From assembly GCA_965249005.1 (NCBI GenBank), contig CBDFLD010000014.1, forward strand, positions 186,001-250,000: 64,000 nucleotides of DNA, given 5' to 3'. Within the stretch, counting starts at the first letter, position 1. Every line of letters begins with the position of its first letter. This document shows, piece by piece, positions 33,351 through 41,694 of the stretch. The position numbers and the translations under genes are program-made. The notes below the pieces were generated by a model. The model made no database searches and had not been told where the DNA came from. It worked only from the letters and a program-made list of their open reading frames with translations. Source of the DNA: CBDFLD01 sp965249005. GTDB lineage: Bacteria; Acidobacteriota; UBA6911.

Positions 33351-33704
33351 ATGCGATGGAGACAAAGCGCCGCCAAACCCCTAGCAGGAGTCCAGAAACT
33401 CAGTCGGCAGGAGCAGGTAATCCGCACGTCGTCGGCGGATAATTTCTGGGATGTCTGGACCTGCGATCCGAAGTTCATTCGCCGGTTTGCCAAGGCCGGC
33501 TATGAACCCACCAAGCAGCAACACGGAACAGTGTTCACTGTCCCGCTGAACGGGCTGAGTATTCGAAGCGCGAAGTCTCTGAAACCCATCCGGAAGCTGC
33601 TGCAGCATCTACGACAGGTCAACCAACCCGCCACGGAGGCCCCGACAACCTCAGAAAGTTCCACAGGACTGGAGAAATCGAGACTCAAAATCGTCGGCGA
33701 ATAG
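33351..33704 (+). CDS. Hypothetical mobile-element protein
   Basis: A 117-residue basic protein. 'RTSSADNFWDVWTCDPKFIR' (residues 25-44) and 'GYEPTKQQHGTVFTVPLNGL' (about 50-69) resemble short proteins found next to zinc-ribbon genes in integrated elements. It has a low-complexity Ser/Thr tail. No function is known. The start is uncertain. Confidence 0.45.
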   Translation: MRWRQSAAKPLAGVQKLSRQEQVIRTSSADNFWDVWTCDPKFIRRFAKAGYEPTKQQHGTVFTVPLNGLSIRSAKSLKPIRKLLQHLRQVNQPATEAPTTSESSTGLEKSRLKIVGE

Positions 33705-33866
33705 TATGACCAAGGGTCGCCTAGATCACGGTCATTTTTCTACACGCGGTGACGAATTGACGCGATACGACGCCATTGTAAAACAATGAATTGCGGTGTC
33801 CTGTAAAACAGGCCTTTAACAGGATGCTGAAAAACTCCAACTAAATCGGTTTTCGTGCATCTTCAA

Positions 33867-35527
33867 CCGGAATTTCCAATTTGGATCTCGGTTCCCAACA
33901 TAATAGTCTCGAGCCACCATGGGAGCAAGAAAATCCCGGCCTCAGACCAACCATGGATCCAGTCAACGCATCCCAATGACCCGTTGTCGCCGTGGTAGTA
34001 GACCTTCTCACTCCTGCGTGGGCGATTTTCCAGACACATCGCCACACTCCTTCCATGGCATTCCAATTCCGGACTTGCAAGCCGGGCGGCTAACCGCTTG
34101 GCAGCGGCAAGGCCCAGATCCGCCTGAGCATTTCACCAAACAACCGACGGTCCAGATGCCCCTCGGCCAAGAGCAACCAGTAGTACCGCGCGTGCTTGAC
34201 CAGCCTTCCGCCAGTCTTCATCAACCGGTGCTGCAAGCTCGTGAGCGACCAGCTCTTGATCCGGGGTGGTAGCCCGAGTCGCCGCCATAGGTTGCCTAGG
34301 TTGTAGGCGAGCACGCTCAACTGCAGGCGCACTTCATTCGCACGGAAGCGATGGCAGGACAGCCGCGTCCAATGCGTCGCCTGCTTGCCTTCTTTGATCC
34401 ATTGCTCCGCCGTGCCGCGCTTGTTGTAGAACCTCACCACCGAGCGGCTCGGCAAGCTCATGTTCGTGACAATGAACCCGACCCGCGGGAACAACTCGCC
34501 CTGGTGATGCTCGACCTTGGCGACGATCCGTCGCGGCCTCGACCAGCTTTCGGCCTGATAGCGGAAGCTCTTGTAGCGCACCAGTGGCTTGCGGCTGGGC
34601 CGACCTGGAGGACGAAACAGGATGTCGGCAATCTCCCACTCCAGGCTCTTGTTGGACGGGATGCGTATGGCATACTGAACGCCGCGCTCTTCCAGGGTCT
34701 CGTAAACCTCTGGCTTGGCGAAGGCGGCGTCTGCTCGAAAGACGATCTCTTTGCCTTGCTCCTGTTGAAAATCGATCTCCGGCAACAGAAGCTCGTCCCA
34801 GTCCTCGGCGCTATGCACGTTACCCGGCCGCAGCTTGGCCGCCAGACAGTCCCCGTGACTATTGAACAGAAACAGCGGATGGTAACACACGGACTCGAAG
34901 TGGCCATTGTAGGCGCTGCCTTCCTGCTGACCATGCACCGGACTCTCGCTTGAGTCCATATCCAACACTACGCGATCAGACTTGTCCAGAGCCTCGGCCT
35001 GTGCGAGTGTCTCTCGGTTCAGAGCCATCAGCCCGATCAGATTCTCTTCTCGCGTCAGCAGCTCCGTCTCGAACCAGTGTAACGTCGAGGTCAGCGCCGC
35101 ACCGCGATCCCAGTTTTTCTTCGAGCCGATCAAGCGAAAGGTCGGATCAACTGAGACCCGCGCGGCATCGTTAAGGTCTTCGTAGCCTGCCAGGCGACTA
35201 TAGACCGATTGCCGCAGCAGATCGACGAGCGGGAACTGTTTGTTCAAGCCTTGCCGCGTGTCGTTGAGATGCTCGTCTATGAGTCGTCCCATCCCCAGCC
35301 GTTCGTCCAACTCGCGGACCAGAATCAGGCCACCCTCGGAGGTGACTCGCGATCCCTGAAAATCAACTTTGAGTAATCCGTTAAAGCTGAGTTGAAACCC
35401 CTTTCGTTCTTTTTCACCCATCGGGTGTTGCCCTCCAATGTGTCCTTATCATTCTCCGACGCTTATAAATAGGGATGCCGAAGGCGGCTGAAAGGTTGAT
35501 ATATTTCATTCAAATTGGAAATCCGGG
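33867..35527. mobile_element. IS1380-family insertion sequence (1661 bp), second type
   Basis: The inverted repeats are CCGGAATTTCCAATTTGGAT at the left (33867-33886) and CCCGGATTTCCAATTTGAAT inward from 35527, matching at 17 of 20 positions. One intact transposase gene lies between. No target duplication flanks this inner copy; the duplication is found only around the larger unit. It is a different element from the one in the sulfatase gene. The stretch 33705-33866 before it holds no gene. Confidence 0.85.
34090..35421 (-). CDS. IS1380-family transposase, second type
   Basis: A 443-residue transposase starting MGEKERKGFQLSFNGLLKVD, typical of the group ('VDFQGSRVTSEGGLILVREL'). Catalytic blocks: 'VVLDMDSSESPVHG' (first Asp), 'IVFRADAAFAKPEV' (second Asp), and 'FYNKRGTAEQWIKEGKQAT' (Glu). 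The frame is intact. Sequence differs strongly from the other transposase in the window. Confidence 0.93.
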   Translation of the reverse strand: MGEKERKGFQLSFNGLLKVDFQGSRVTSEGGLILVRELDERLGMGRLIDEHLNDTRQGLNKQFPLVDLLRQSVYSRLAGYEDLNDAARVSVDPTFRLIGSKKNWDRGAALTSTLHWFETELLTREENLIGLMALNRETLAQAEALDKSDRVVLDMDSSESPVHGQQEGSAYNGHFESVCYHPLFLFNSHGDCLAAKLRPGNVHSAEDWDELLLPEIDFQQEQGKEIVFRADAAFAKPEVYETLEERGVQYAIRIPSNKSLEWEIADILFRPPGRPSRKPLVRYKSFRYQAESWSRPRRIVAKVEHHQGELFPRVGFIVTNMSLPSRSVVRFYNKRGTAEQWIKEGKQATHWTRLSCHRFRANEVRLQLSVLAYNLGNLWRRLGLPPRIKSWSLTSLQHRLMKTGGRLVKHARYYWLLLAEGHLDRRLFGEMLRRIWALPLPSG

Positions 35528-35609
35528 TTACTATGTCCGCATGGTTCAGGAGGACAGTCAGGTGGCCTGGGGAAGTCCAATCTGGGTGAATCTACAGCCG
35601 AGTTCTTGA

Positions 35610-36055
35610 CGTGCTTTCCCTCTCTGTTTCTAGATTATCGCCTTCGGTTTTCTAACTAATTGGATCTGAAACGCAAAGGAAACGTTGAACGGTCTTGGCG
35701 CGCATCGACCATTCAAGAGGTAGGGCGCAAAGATCTGCAACCAGGGACGCTACGTGGAGTCTATCAGGACGGAGCAAAAGCAGTTCATCTACGAGACGAT
35801 GATCGAATCTCCACCTTGTGGTCAGATCTAGTCGCAGCCGAGACCCTAGGCCTTAACACACCCTTCTGGAATAACAGCATTCTGACGCTGGCTCGTAACC
35901 ACGTCCGTAATGAAATGAATGCGGGCGATATGGTTCGGTTCTTATCGAAACACTGGGGATATATTGCGCGTAAGGTGATCCTTTATCGGGAACATGGGAC
36001 GAATCAGATAAGAACTATTCCAGAACAGTTCTGGTCCCAGCACGGGCCAATAGCG
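35610..36055. other. Unresolved stretch after the DUF3604 gene
   Basis: A plus-strand ORF of 220 codons (35660-36322) covers this region, but it has no recognisable domain, no ribosome site and overlaps a minus-strand ORF with better composition. I do not call it a gene. The stretch may be decayed DNA. Confidence 0.35.
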
Positions 36056-36445
36056 CTATCGGTCACTGGCAATCAAGGTCAGTACTCGCACAGCATCAAC
36101 GTGTGGCGGACCGATTACGTTCAAATCCTCAGGGATCCTATAGCGACGGAAGAACAATTTGTTCAGGATTTGAAGCAAATGGTTAACTCCGGGTACCAAG
36201 GATGCATAAGTATAGATATTCCGAATCAAATTTTTGTCAAAGGGTGCTTCCGCCATCACCATAGCTTTGTAGCCATCCAGCCTTCGTGCCAGCCTCGTCC
36301 ACCCCCCGGCAGAATCCGCTAGGACGTCAACTATTCTGTTGAGGTCTGATATGGAATCAGAATATTTCGATAGGTCTATCGAGACAGCGTAAGGTGGATA
36401 CTCGAAATCAACTGGAACAGCACTCATAAAGACGTCGGAAGCCAA
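36056..36445 (-). CDS. Hypothetical protein, possibly a gene fragment
   Basis: A 129-residue ORF with natural composition ('YPPYAVSIDLSKYSDSISDL' near residue 17, 'LIRNIYTYASLVPGVNHLLQ' near 75). The frame stays open upstream of the ATG to a TAG near 36490 and still looks coding (VNFGFDTILASDV), so the real gene may have started further upstream and lost its 5' end. No family was recognised. 36446-36637 holds nothing else. Confidence 0.35.
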   Translation of the reverse strand: MASDVFMSAVPVDFEYPPYAVSIDLSKYSDSISDLNRIVDVLADSAGGWTRLARRLDGYKAMVMAEAPFDKNLIRNIYTYASLVPGVNHLLQILNKLFFRRYRIPEDLNVIGPPHVDAVRVLTLIASDR

Positions 36446-36637
36446 GATTGTATCAAAACCGAAATTTACGATGGGGCACGCTGGGTTGAGCTACCGCTGA
36501 CATCGGACTCCGTCGCTATCTTTCCTAGCAAGTTATTAAGTGAAGAACTTGGCGTCCCGCCTACCTTCCACCGTACCTCCTTCAAAAAGCAAGACGATCG
36601 CGAAACCAATTCGTCCACACGGAATGTCTCTTTGGTA

Positions 36638-37271
36638 TTAGGCATCGTCGAACAAAAAACTTTCAAGCACCTCGCCGGACGTTTCGCCTAAATGTGCCAG
36701 TTCCTGCGCGGCGAGATCGCCCAGGGCTCTGTTCAAGAATGCGAGCGATGGGGATTCTCTGGCGTAGGGGCAAATCGTTGCTGGCGCAGTAGTCGCGGTC
36801 GATCGTTTCGAGTGTGTCATCGAGGGCGGTCTGATCGACGACGTCTTCCGATGGGAGGACGCTCACCGGAGTCTCGGCGAAATTCAGATCACACACGTCA
36901 ACGACCGGCGGATTGACCAGGGCGACGTCTCCGCGGTGACGCAACGGCGCTCCGTAGCTGCGGCAGATCAGTGGCCGAAAGGCGTAGACCCCGCAGCGGC
37001 CGTCCGGGTCGAGCGCCGGACACATCTCGCGATGTGGCTCCAGGGTACGGGCCGCAAGCTCGGCACGCCTCTCGTCCGACAATGTTGCCAGTCCGCGACG
37101 AAGAAATGCCGCCTCGACCTGGGTGATCGAGAGCCGCGCCCGGCAACAGGCACTACATCCGGCGCGACACTGCATCTGGATAGCGTGGCGCTCGTGGATG
37201 ACTGCGAAATCCACATCCACTCTCTCCGCCAGCACCGAAAGGCGCTGGATGGGCTCGTCGTTCTGCTTCAT
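36638..37271 (-). pseudogene. YkgJ-type Cys-cluster (zinc/iron-binding) protein, frameshifted near the end
   Basis: The N-terminal region has 'QCRAGCSACCRARLSITQVE' (near residue 34) and 'CPALDPDGRCGVYAFRPLIC' (near 84), the Cys cluster of the YkgJ family, thought to bind a metal. The first frame ends in an Arg-rich tail at 36663. One extra base near 36733 explains this: the next frame reads ALGDLAAQELAHLGETSGEV and ends at 36638, a more natural end. Restored length is 210 residues. It may be a real mutation or a sequence error. Confidence 0.7.
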
Positions 37272-37382
37272 GATGAACCAGCTCGATCTGGCGGCGTTGT
37301 CTCAGGCTCACGGACTCCCATCTCAGCCCCAGCACTTCGATTCTTGCATTCCCCGCTTAGGTTTCATGACACACATACTAAC

Positions 37383-38021
37383 TTAACCTGCAGAAAAACT
37401 TGGTAAACGTGGGGAACGTCCCTTGACCGCATCGAGAAACCTACAGGCTGATCCGAGGAGCAACTTAAACTCTTCGTAGCTGTTTAACGTACCAGTGACT
37501 GCGTATATGAGCTTGTCGTCATAGTTCCGAATGTCGCTAATCCGGTTTTCCTTGTTTCCGGCCGCCCAGAACAATAGATCCGCTTGAATGCGCTCAGAAA
37601 GTACAGATTTCATCAGCCGGTCGTCGTTCATATAGATGACCAGGTGCTTCTTGAGCCTGCCTACTTCAGTAGCCATCGGCTTCTTAAACCCAGTCCACTC
37701 ATCTACGACCGCCTGTAGAGAACGCGGGAGTATTCGGAACTCGAAATTCGTCGGCGCTTGCCCTTTGAATACCGCATAGGTGTAACGGATAGATTCTCCA
37801 TCTATTCCCGTCGATGCGCTGGAAACTTCCACATCCATTCCGGAGTAGGAAAACATTAATTTGGGCATTATGAACGGGGTTTGTGATTGAACCACACCGT
37901 TTACTTCCGCTGCCAACCGTCTCAGAATGGGTGTCATATGGCGCACGGAGCGGCGGTGTAATACCCACCCCAGGCTCATCCCTCCCAAGATTATGGCGCC
38001 AATGAGTAAAGCGACATTCAT
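37383..38021 (-). CDS. Membrane-anchored protein of unknown function
   Basis: A 212-residue protein starting MNVALLIGAIILGGMSLGWV, a single N-terminal helix, then a soluble domain of mixed alpha/beta type ('SASTGIDGESIRYTYAVFKG' near residues 68-87; 'ISDIRNYDDKLIYAVTG' near 165). A longer in-frame reading to 38141 overlaps the next gene. No family was recognised. Confidence 0.6.
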   Translation of the reverse strand: MNVALLIGAIILGGMSLGWVLHRRSVRHMTPILRRLAAEVNGVVQSQTPFIMPKLMFSYSGMDVEVSSASTGIDGESIRYTYAVFKGQAPTNFEFRILPRSLQAVVDEWTGFKKPMATEVGRLKKHLVIYMNDDRLMKSVLSERIQADLLFWAAGNKENRISDIRNYDDKLIYAVTGTLNSYEEFKLLLGSACRFLDAVKGRSPRLPSFSAG

Positions 38022-38131
38022 CCCTGTTTCCCGTCTTCTCTTCTCCGCAATGTTTTTCACACTACGCTGCCACACCAGCACGTGAACAAGCGCAGTCGCG
38101 ACAACCCCAAGACAGTTCCGGGAATTTCCAG

Positions 38132-39973
38132 CTACATCCACTTGAAGCTGATGCCGTACCAGATTCCCTTGCCGATGGCCTTGAAGCCACTACCGCATTT
38201 CTTCATCTGGACATCCCGCACGTCTTCGTTCGATAGCATGCTGCGATAGTCGTGTGAGTTCCATGCCGGGAAATAAACCGTTCTCAGAAGTCGCAAGTGG
38301 AGCTCTTTCATGACCTGGCCGGACATGCGGTCCATGATGTGTTTGTCTTGCTCGAATTCGGGATCGAGCTCCTTCAAGATACCGGAGATGGTCAGCTGGG
38401 ACTTGATGAAGATAGTGGTCTCGTATCGGATGGAATAACCTTCGCGAGCCAACGCCGTGATGAGCTTGTTGAGCACGGCAAAGGCCTCGTCGCCTTGATA
38501 CTCGGAGATGAGCTCCTCGACCAGGTCGCGCATCTGTTGCCGTTGATCGGGAGACCGGGGTTCCCAATCGACCAATACACTGATGTTATTCGTGAGCCGC
38601 TTGCCGTCCCGCAAGGTAAGACCCAGCAACAGTTGGATGAGCTGTTCGCGGTCGCGGCGGGAGAACTCGGCACTGATTCCCCAGTCCAGGAGAGCGATGC
38701 GATATGGGTCGCTACCGCCGTTGGCGACGTGGAACACGTTCCCGGCGTGCGGGTCACCATGAAAGAGGGCCGGGTCCTGGGGTGAGAACAAGACGTCGAA
38801 GGTCAAGGCATCGCTGAGACGGCGCGCGAGCTCGGCGCGCTCCCTGGGTTGACCGGGAAAGGCTTCCGTGATCTTCGTGCCGGTGATGAACGTCATACAG
38901 GTAACGTTGGAGCTCGAGAACGGATAGACCTCAGGGATGATGATCTTGGAATTCTGTTGGTAGTACTCGCCGGCCCTGAAGAGGTTTCGCCGTTCGTCCT
39001 CGACGAGAGTTTCACGAGATAAAGCTTCGCGAATCTCTTTGAAGATTTCCACGAGAGGGGTGTCGCCAAGATGGTAAAAATCGTTGTGTTTTTCGAGGTA
39101 GGCGAGGACATCATCGATAATCTGCAGATCCTCTTTGAGTGCCGTGACCGCATGGGGTTTGAGAACCTTGCAGGCAGCCGAAGCAGGTTTGCCCGTTTCT
39201 GGGATTTCAAACTTGGCCCGAACCACAGCCCCGACACTCGCCTCGGCGAGGATCTTGCCTGAAAACTCGAGCTTGTAGCGGTCGAATGTTTCCTTGTCGA
39301 TCTCCGATTCGATCTGCGCCAGTACCGTTTCGTAGGTCATCGTGGAGAGAGAGTTCTCGACCGTTTGTAAAGCTTGACGTATGTCGGGCGCGAAGATCTG
39401 GTTTCGGGCCAAGATTTGAGCCAGCTTCTGCAAACTCGGTGTCCTGGCGATGAAGGCCAGAATACGGTCGCCACGGCCGGCATCTGGCGGCAAATTCAAT
39501 TGTTCCACGATGCGCTCGACGAAGCGCTCTTCGCTCAGACGGTCCAGAAACAACAGGAGAGAGTCATGGACCAGGGGCAGCCAATTCTGGTAGGGCCCTG
39601 GCACGACCTCGAGAACTCGCGAGGAATGGAGAAACAACTCCAACACTTCGGGCCGCCATCGCTTCCAGTCGATCAGCTCCAGGATTTGACGCGCTTCCTC
39701 GACAGAGGTCTTCCGTGTGGGGTCACCCTGGGCCGATTGAAAGAGCGCGAGCACGCGAGCGCGCGTCTGTTCTGGAAGCTCCGCCATGACCTGGAGTAAT
39801 AGCGCCTGGCCGGCTTTCTCGGGATCGTAGCTCTCGTAATGGTCGACGGGGGCGGGAAGCTCGATCTGCGCTGAAGCGGGAGCTGCGACGAGCCACAAAA
39901 GGACACTAAGACCTGTGAGACGGAGGATTTGGCGACACCTCCAGAAGCGGATCCAAATCAGTTGGTTTCTCAT
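38132..39973 (-). CDS. ABC1/UbiB-family atypical kinase with a signal peptide
   Basis: A 613-residue protein. Residues about 18-36 form a Sec-type signal ('LTGLSVLLWLVAAPASAQ' with a cleavable AxA site). Residues about 40-200 are helical and not recognised. The ABC1 kinase core follows: 'EASVGAVVRAKFE' replaces the Ala-rich loop, 'ACKVLKPHA' holds the likely Lys, 'ALFHGDPHAGNVF' (near 405) the catalytic site, and 'ALLDWG' (near 426) the metal-binding Asp. UbiB-family proteins support quinone biosynthesis or lipid handling in the cytoplasm or at its membrane; export would be unusual. Confidence 0.82.
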   Translation of the reverse strand: MRNQLIWIRFWRCRQILRLTGLSVLLWLVAAPASAQIELPAPVDHYESYDPEKAGQALLLQVMAELPEQTRARVLALFQSAQGDPTRKTSVEEARQILELIDWKRWRPEVLELFLHSSRVLEVVPGPYQNWLPLVHDSLLLFLDRLSEERFVERIVEQLNLPPDAGRGDRILAFIARTPSLQKLAQILARNQIFAPDIRQALQTVENSLSTMTYETVLAQIESEIDKETFDRYKLEFSGKILAEASVGAVVRAKFEIPETGKPASAACKVLKPHAVTALKEDLQIIDDVLAYLEKHNDFYHLGDTPLVEIFKEIREALSRETLVEDERRNLFRAGEYYQQNSKIIIPEVYPFSSSNVTCMTFITGTKITEAFPGQPRERAELARRLSDALTFDVLFSPQDPALFHGDPHAGNVFHVANGGSDPYRIALLDWGISAEFSRRDREQLIQLLLGLTLRDGKRLTNNISVLVDWEPRSPDQRQQMRDLVEELISEYQGDEAFAVLNKLITALAREGYSIRYETTIFIKSQLTISGILKELDPEFEQDKHIMDRMSGQVMKELHLRLLRTVYFPAWNSHDYRSMLSNEDVRDVQMKKCGSGFKAIGKGIWYGISFKWM

Positions 39974-40007
39974 CCGATCTTCTTTGGTTGCTGCACGGGA
40001 GCGCGGA

Positions 40008-41624
40008 CTAAAACGTCGCTGTTCTAGCCAGGTCGATTTTCACGCCGGCCTTGCTTTCAGCGGCCCTTATAATTTTTGCCAGGAGACCTTGAGAGACGGC
40101 TTCGCCCACCCGGATGATCAGAAGCTGCTTTTTGCCGGAGGCTTCGGTCCTGGAATGGATGCTCTCGATGTTGACCTCGTTTTTGCCGAGCACGGTGGCG
40201 ATTGCACCGATGACCCCGGGTTTGTCCTTGTAGATGAAATAGGCCTGGCTGCCCACCGGCCGCACCCTCAGTTCAATGTAGTTGTCAATGCGGACAATCG
40301 CCGGTTCGCCCTCGATCAGTTTGCCGCGCACGGACACTTCCTCGGTTTTCCTGCCTTTTTTCATGACGACGTCCACCGTGACCGATTCCCCGTAGCCCTT
40401 GGAATCGTCGGGCTCGCGCTTGATCATGCGGGTGCCCAGGTCCTTGGCCACGTTCTCGGCGTTGATCAGGGTGACCCGCTCCGCGAGCAGTTGGTTGAGG
40501 ACGCCCTTGATTGCCGGCTGGACCAGAATATCGGCGTGGTTGTTGAACTTGCCGTAGCAGGTGATGCGAATTTCCTGGAGCTGTCCCTTTCCTGAAAGAA
40601 AGGTGCTGCCCAGATGGCCCAGTGCCTCGGCCAGGTCCAGGGCGGCCTGGTCGAGTTCGTCGGGGATCTTGACGAAGTTGACCAGGTTGATGAGCTTGTT
40701 TTCCTTGAGCGCGCTGATGACGATGTCTGCCATGGTTTCCGCGATTTCCAGTTGACCTTCGAGCGAGTTCCCGGCGATGTGCGGAGTCATGAGCACCCGA
40801 TCGGAGAATTCAGCCAGGGGCTTGTCCCCGGGTTTTTCAACCCGGTGGACGTCGATCCCGGCCCTGAGCGTATCGTGGGCTGCCAGAGCGTCTTCAAGGG
40901 CGTTTTCCGCCAGAACCGCGCTTCTGGCCGTGTTGATGAAGATGGCGTTCCTCTTCATGGAACAGAGAATATCCTTCGTGATGCTGCCGGTGGTCTCGGG
41001 TGTGACCGGCATGTGAAGCGTGACGATGTCGCATTTCTTGAACAGGTTCTTGATGTCTGAAGCCAGCGTGATGCCCATGTCCTCGGCCATGGTTGCAGCC
41101 AGGAAGGGGTCGTAGGCCATGATCTGCATGCCGTAGCCCTTGGCCATGGTGAGCACCCGGCGGCCGACGGCGCCCATGCCTGCGATGCCGATGGTCTTGC
41201 CTCTTAGTTCGTTGATCTGGAACTTGTCCTTGTCCCAGCCGCCGTCTTTGGTGGAGCGGTCGTAGGGAACGGCGCTCTTGTACAGTGCGTGCACGTAGGT
41301 GAAGACCAGTTCGGCCACCGAGTTGCTGTTGAGGCCCGGGGCGTTGGTTACCGGGATGCCCATCTGGGTGGCTTTGGCCAGGTCCACGTTGTCCACCCCG
41401 GCGCCGGCGCGGGAAATCACTTTCAGCTTCTTTGCCACTTCCAGCACGTCAGCAGGGAGCTTGACATTGCTCTTGACGATGATGGCGTCGCTGTCCTCGA
41501 GCTCCTTTTTGACTTCATCCACGTCGGGTCTGGGTATCACGACGACGTCGAAATCCGATTGGGCTTTGAGTTTTTTGAGTCCGATGTCTTCGAGTTTGCA
41601 GGCAACGAATACTTTGTGTTTCAT
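40008..41624 (-). CDS. serA: D-3-phosphoglycerate dehydrogenase
   Basis: A 538-residue enzyme of serine biosynthesis; it oxidises 3-phosphoglycerate with NAD. The NAD-binding domain has 'GKTIGIAGMGAVGRRVLTMA' (near residue 140), 'NTARSAVLAENAL' with the catalytic Arg, and 'MTPHIAGNSLEG' with the catalytic His. The C-terminal part has the intervening ASB domain (about 320-450) and an ACT domain ('SQAYFIYKDKPGVIGAIATV' near 460), which normally binds serine for feedback control. The ATG at 41624 starts MKHKVFVACK; a longer reading to 41708 overlaps the GH38 gene. Confidence 0.95.
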   Translation of the reverse strand: MKHKVFVACKLEDIGLKKLKAQSDFDVVVIPRPDVDEVKKELEDSDAIIVKSNVKLPADVLEVAKKLKVISRAGAGVDNVDLAKATQMGIPVTNAPGLNSNSVAELVFTYVHALYKSAVPYDRSTKDGGWDKDKFQINELRGKTIGIAGMGAVGRRVLTMAKGYGMQIMAYDPFLAATMAEDMGITLASDIKNLFKKCDIVTLHMPVTPETTGSITKDILCSMKRNAIFINTARSAVLAENALEDALAAHDTLRAGIDVHRVEKPGDKPLAEFSDRVLMTPHIAGNSLEGQLEIAETMADIVISALKENKLINLVNFVKIPDELDQAALDLAEALGHLGSTFLSGKGQLQEIRITCYGKFNNHADILVQPAIKGVLNQLLAERVTLINAENVAKDLGTRMIKREPDDSKGYGESVTVDVVMKKGRKTEEVSVRGKLIEGEPAIVRIDNYIELRVRPVGSQAYFIYKDKPGVIGAIATVLGKNEVNIESIHSRTEASGKKQLLIIRVGEAVSQGLLAKIIRAAESKAGVKIDLARTATF

Positions 41625-41694
41625 TTCTGTTCTTACCCACATAGACCGTGCATCAAAATGAGAGTATCGTCGCTTTACCGGACCGATTCCGGGT

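Larger units (their letters stand above)
30447..35527. mobile_element. 5.08-kb ISEcp1-like transposition unit with cargo
   Basis: The unit is bounded by TTACT at 30442-30446 and 35528-35532. Its right end is the right inverted repeat of an IS1380-family element (CCCGGATTTCCAATTTGAAT inward). Its left end starts CTAGGATTTC, matching 8 of the first 10 positions of that repeat. The element's own left repeat lies inside, at 33867. The cargo (30447-33866) holds a methyltransferase, a glycosyltransferase and gene fragments. ISEcp1, also of the IS1380 family, is known to mobilise neighbouring DNA this way with 5-bp duplications. Confidence 0.8.
27644..35609 (+). pseudogene. DUF3604/PHP-type secreted metallohydrolase, split by a 5.08-kb insertion
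   Basis: The 5' part (27644-30446) encodes a signal anchor, a beta-propeller-like region with repeated 'W.vw' sequences, and a PHP-type domain with 'GDFHRHTELSED' (near residue 616), 'FGAVTDHNAGG' and 'ASSDHWSTH' metal ligands. The insertion stops it at an unrelated stop after GTSYYS. The missing end lies at 35533-35609: removing 30447-35527 and one TTACT gives GTSYYYVRMVQEDSQVAWG and a normal end (959 residues in all). The truncated form keeps the metal site but loses the last strands of its C-terminal domain. Confidence 0.9.

Noticed and set aside
35660..36322. 220-codon plus-strand ORF after the DUF3604 gene
   Set aside because: No domain, no ribosome site, and conflict with a minus-strand ORF of better composition; left as unresolved.
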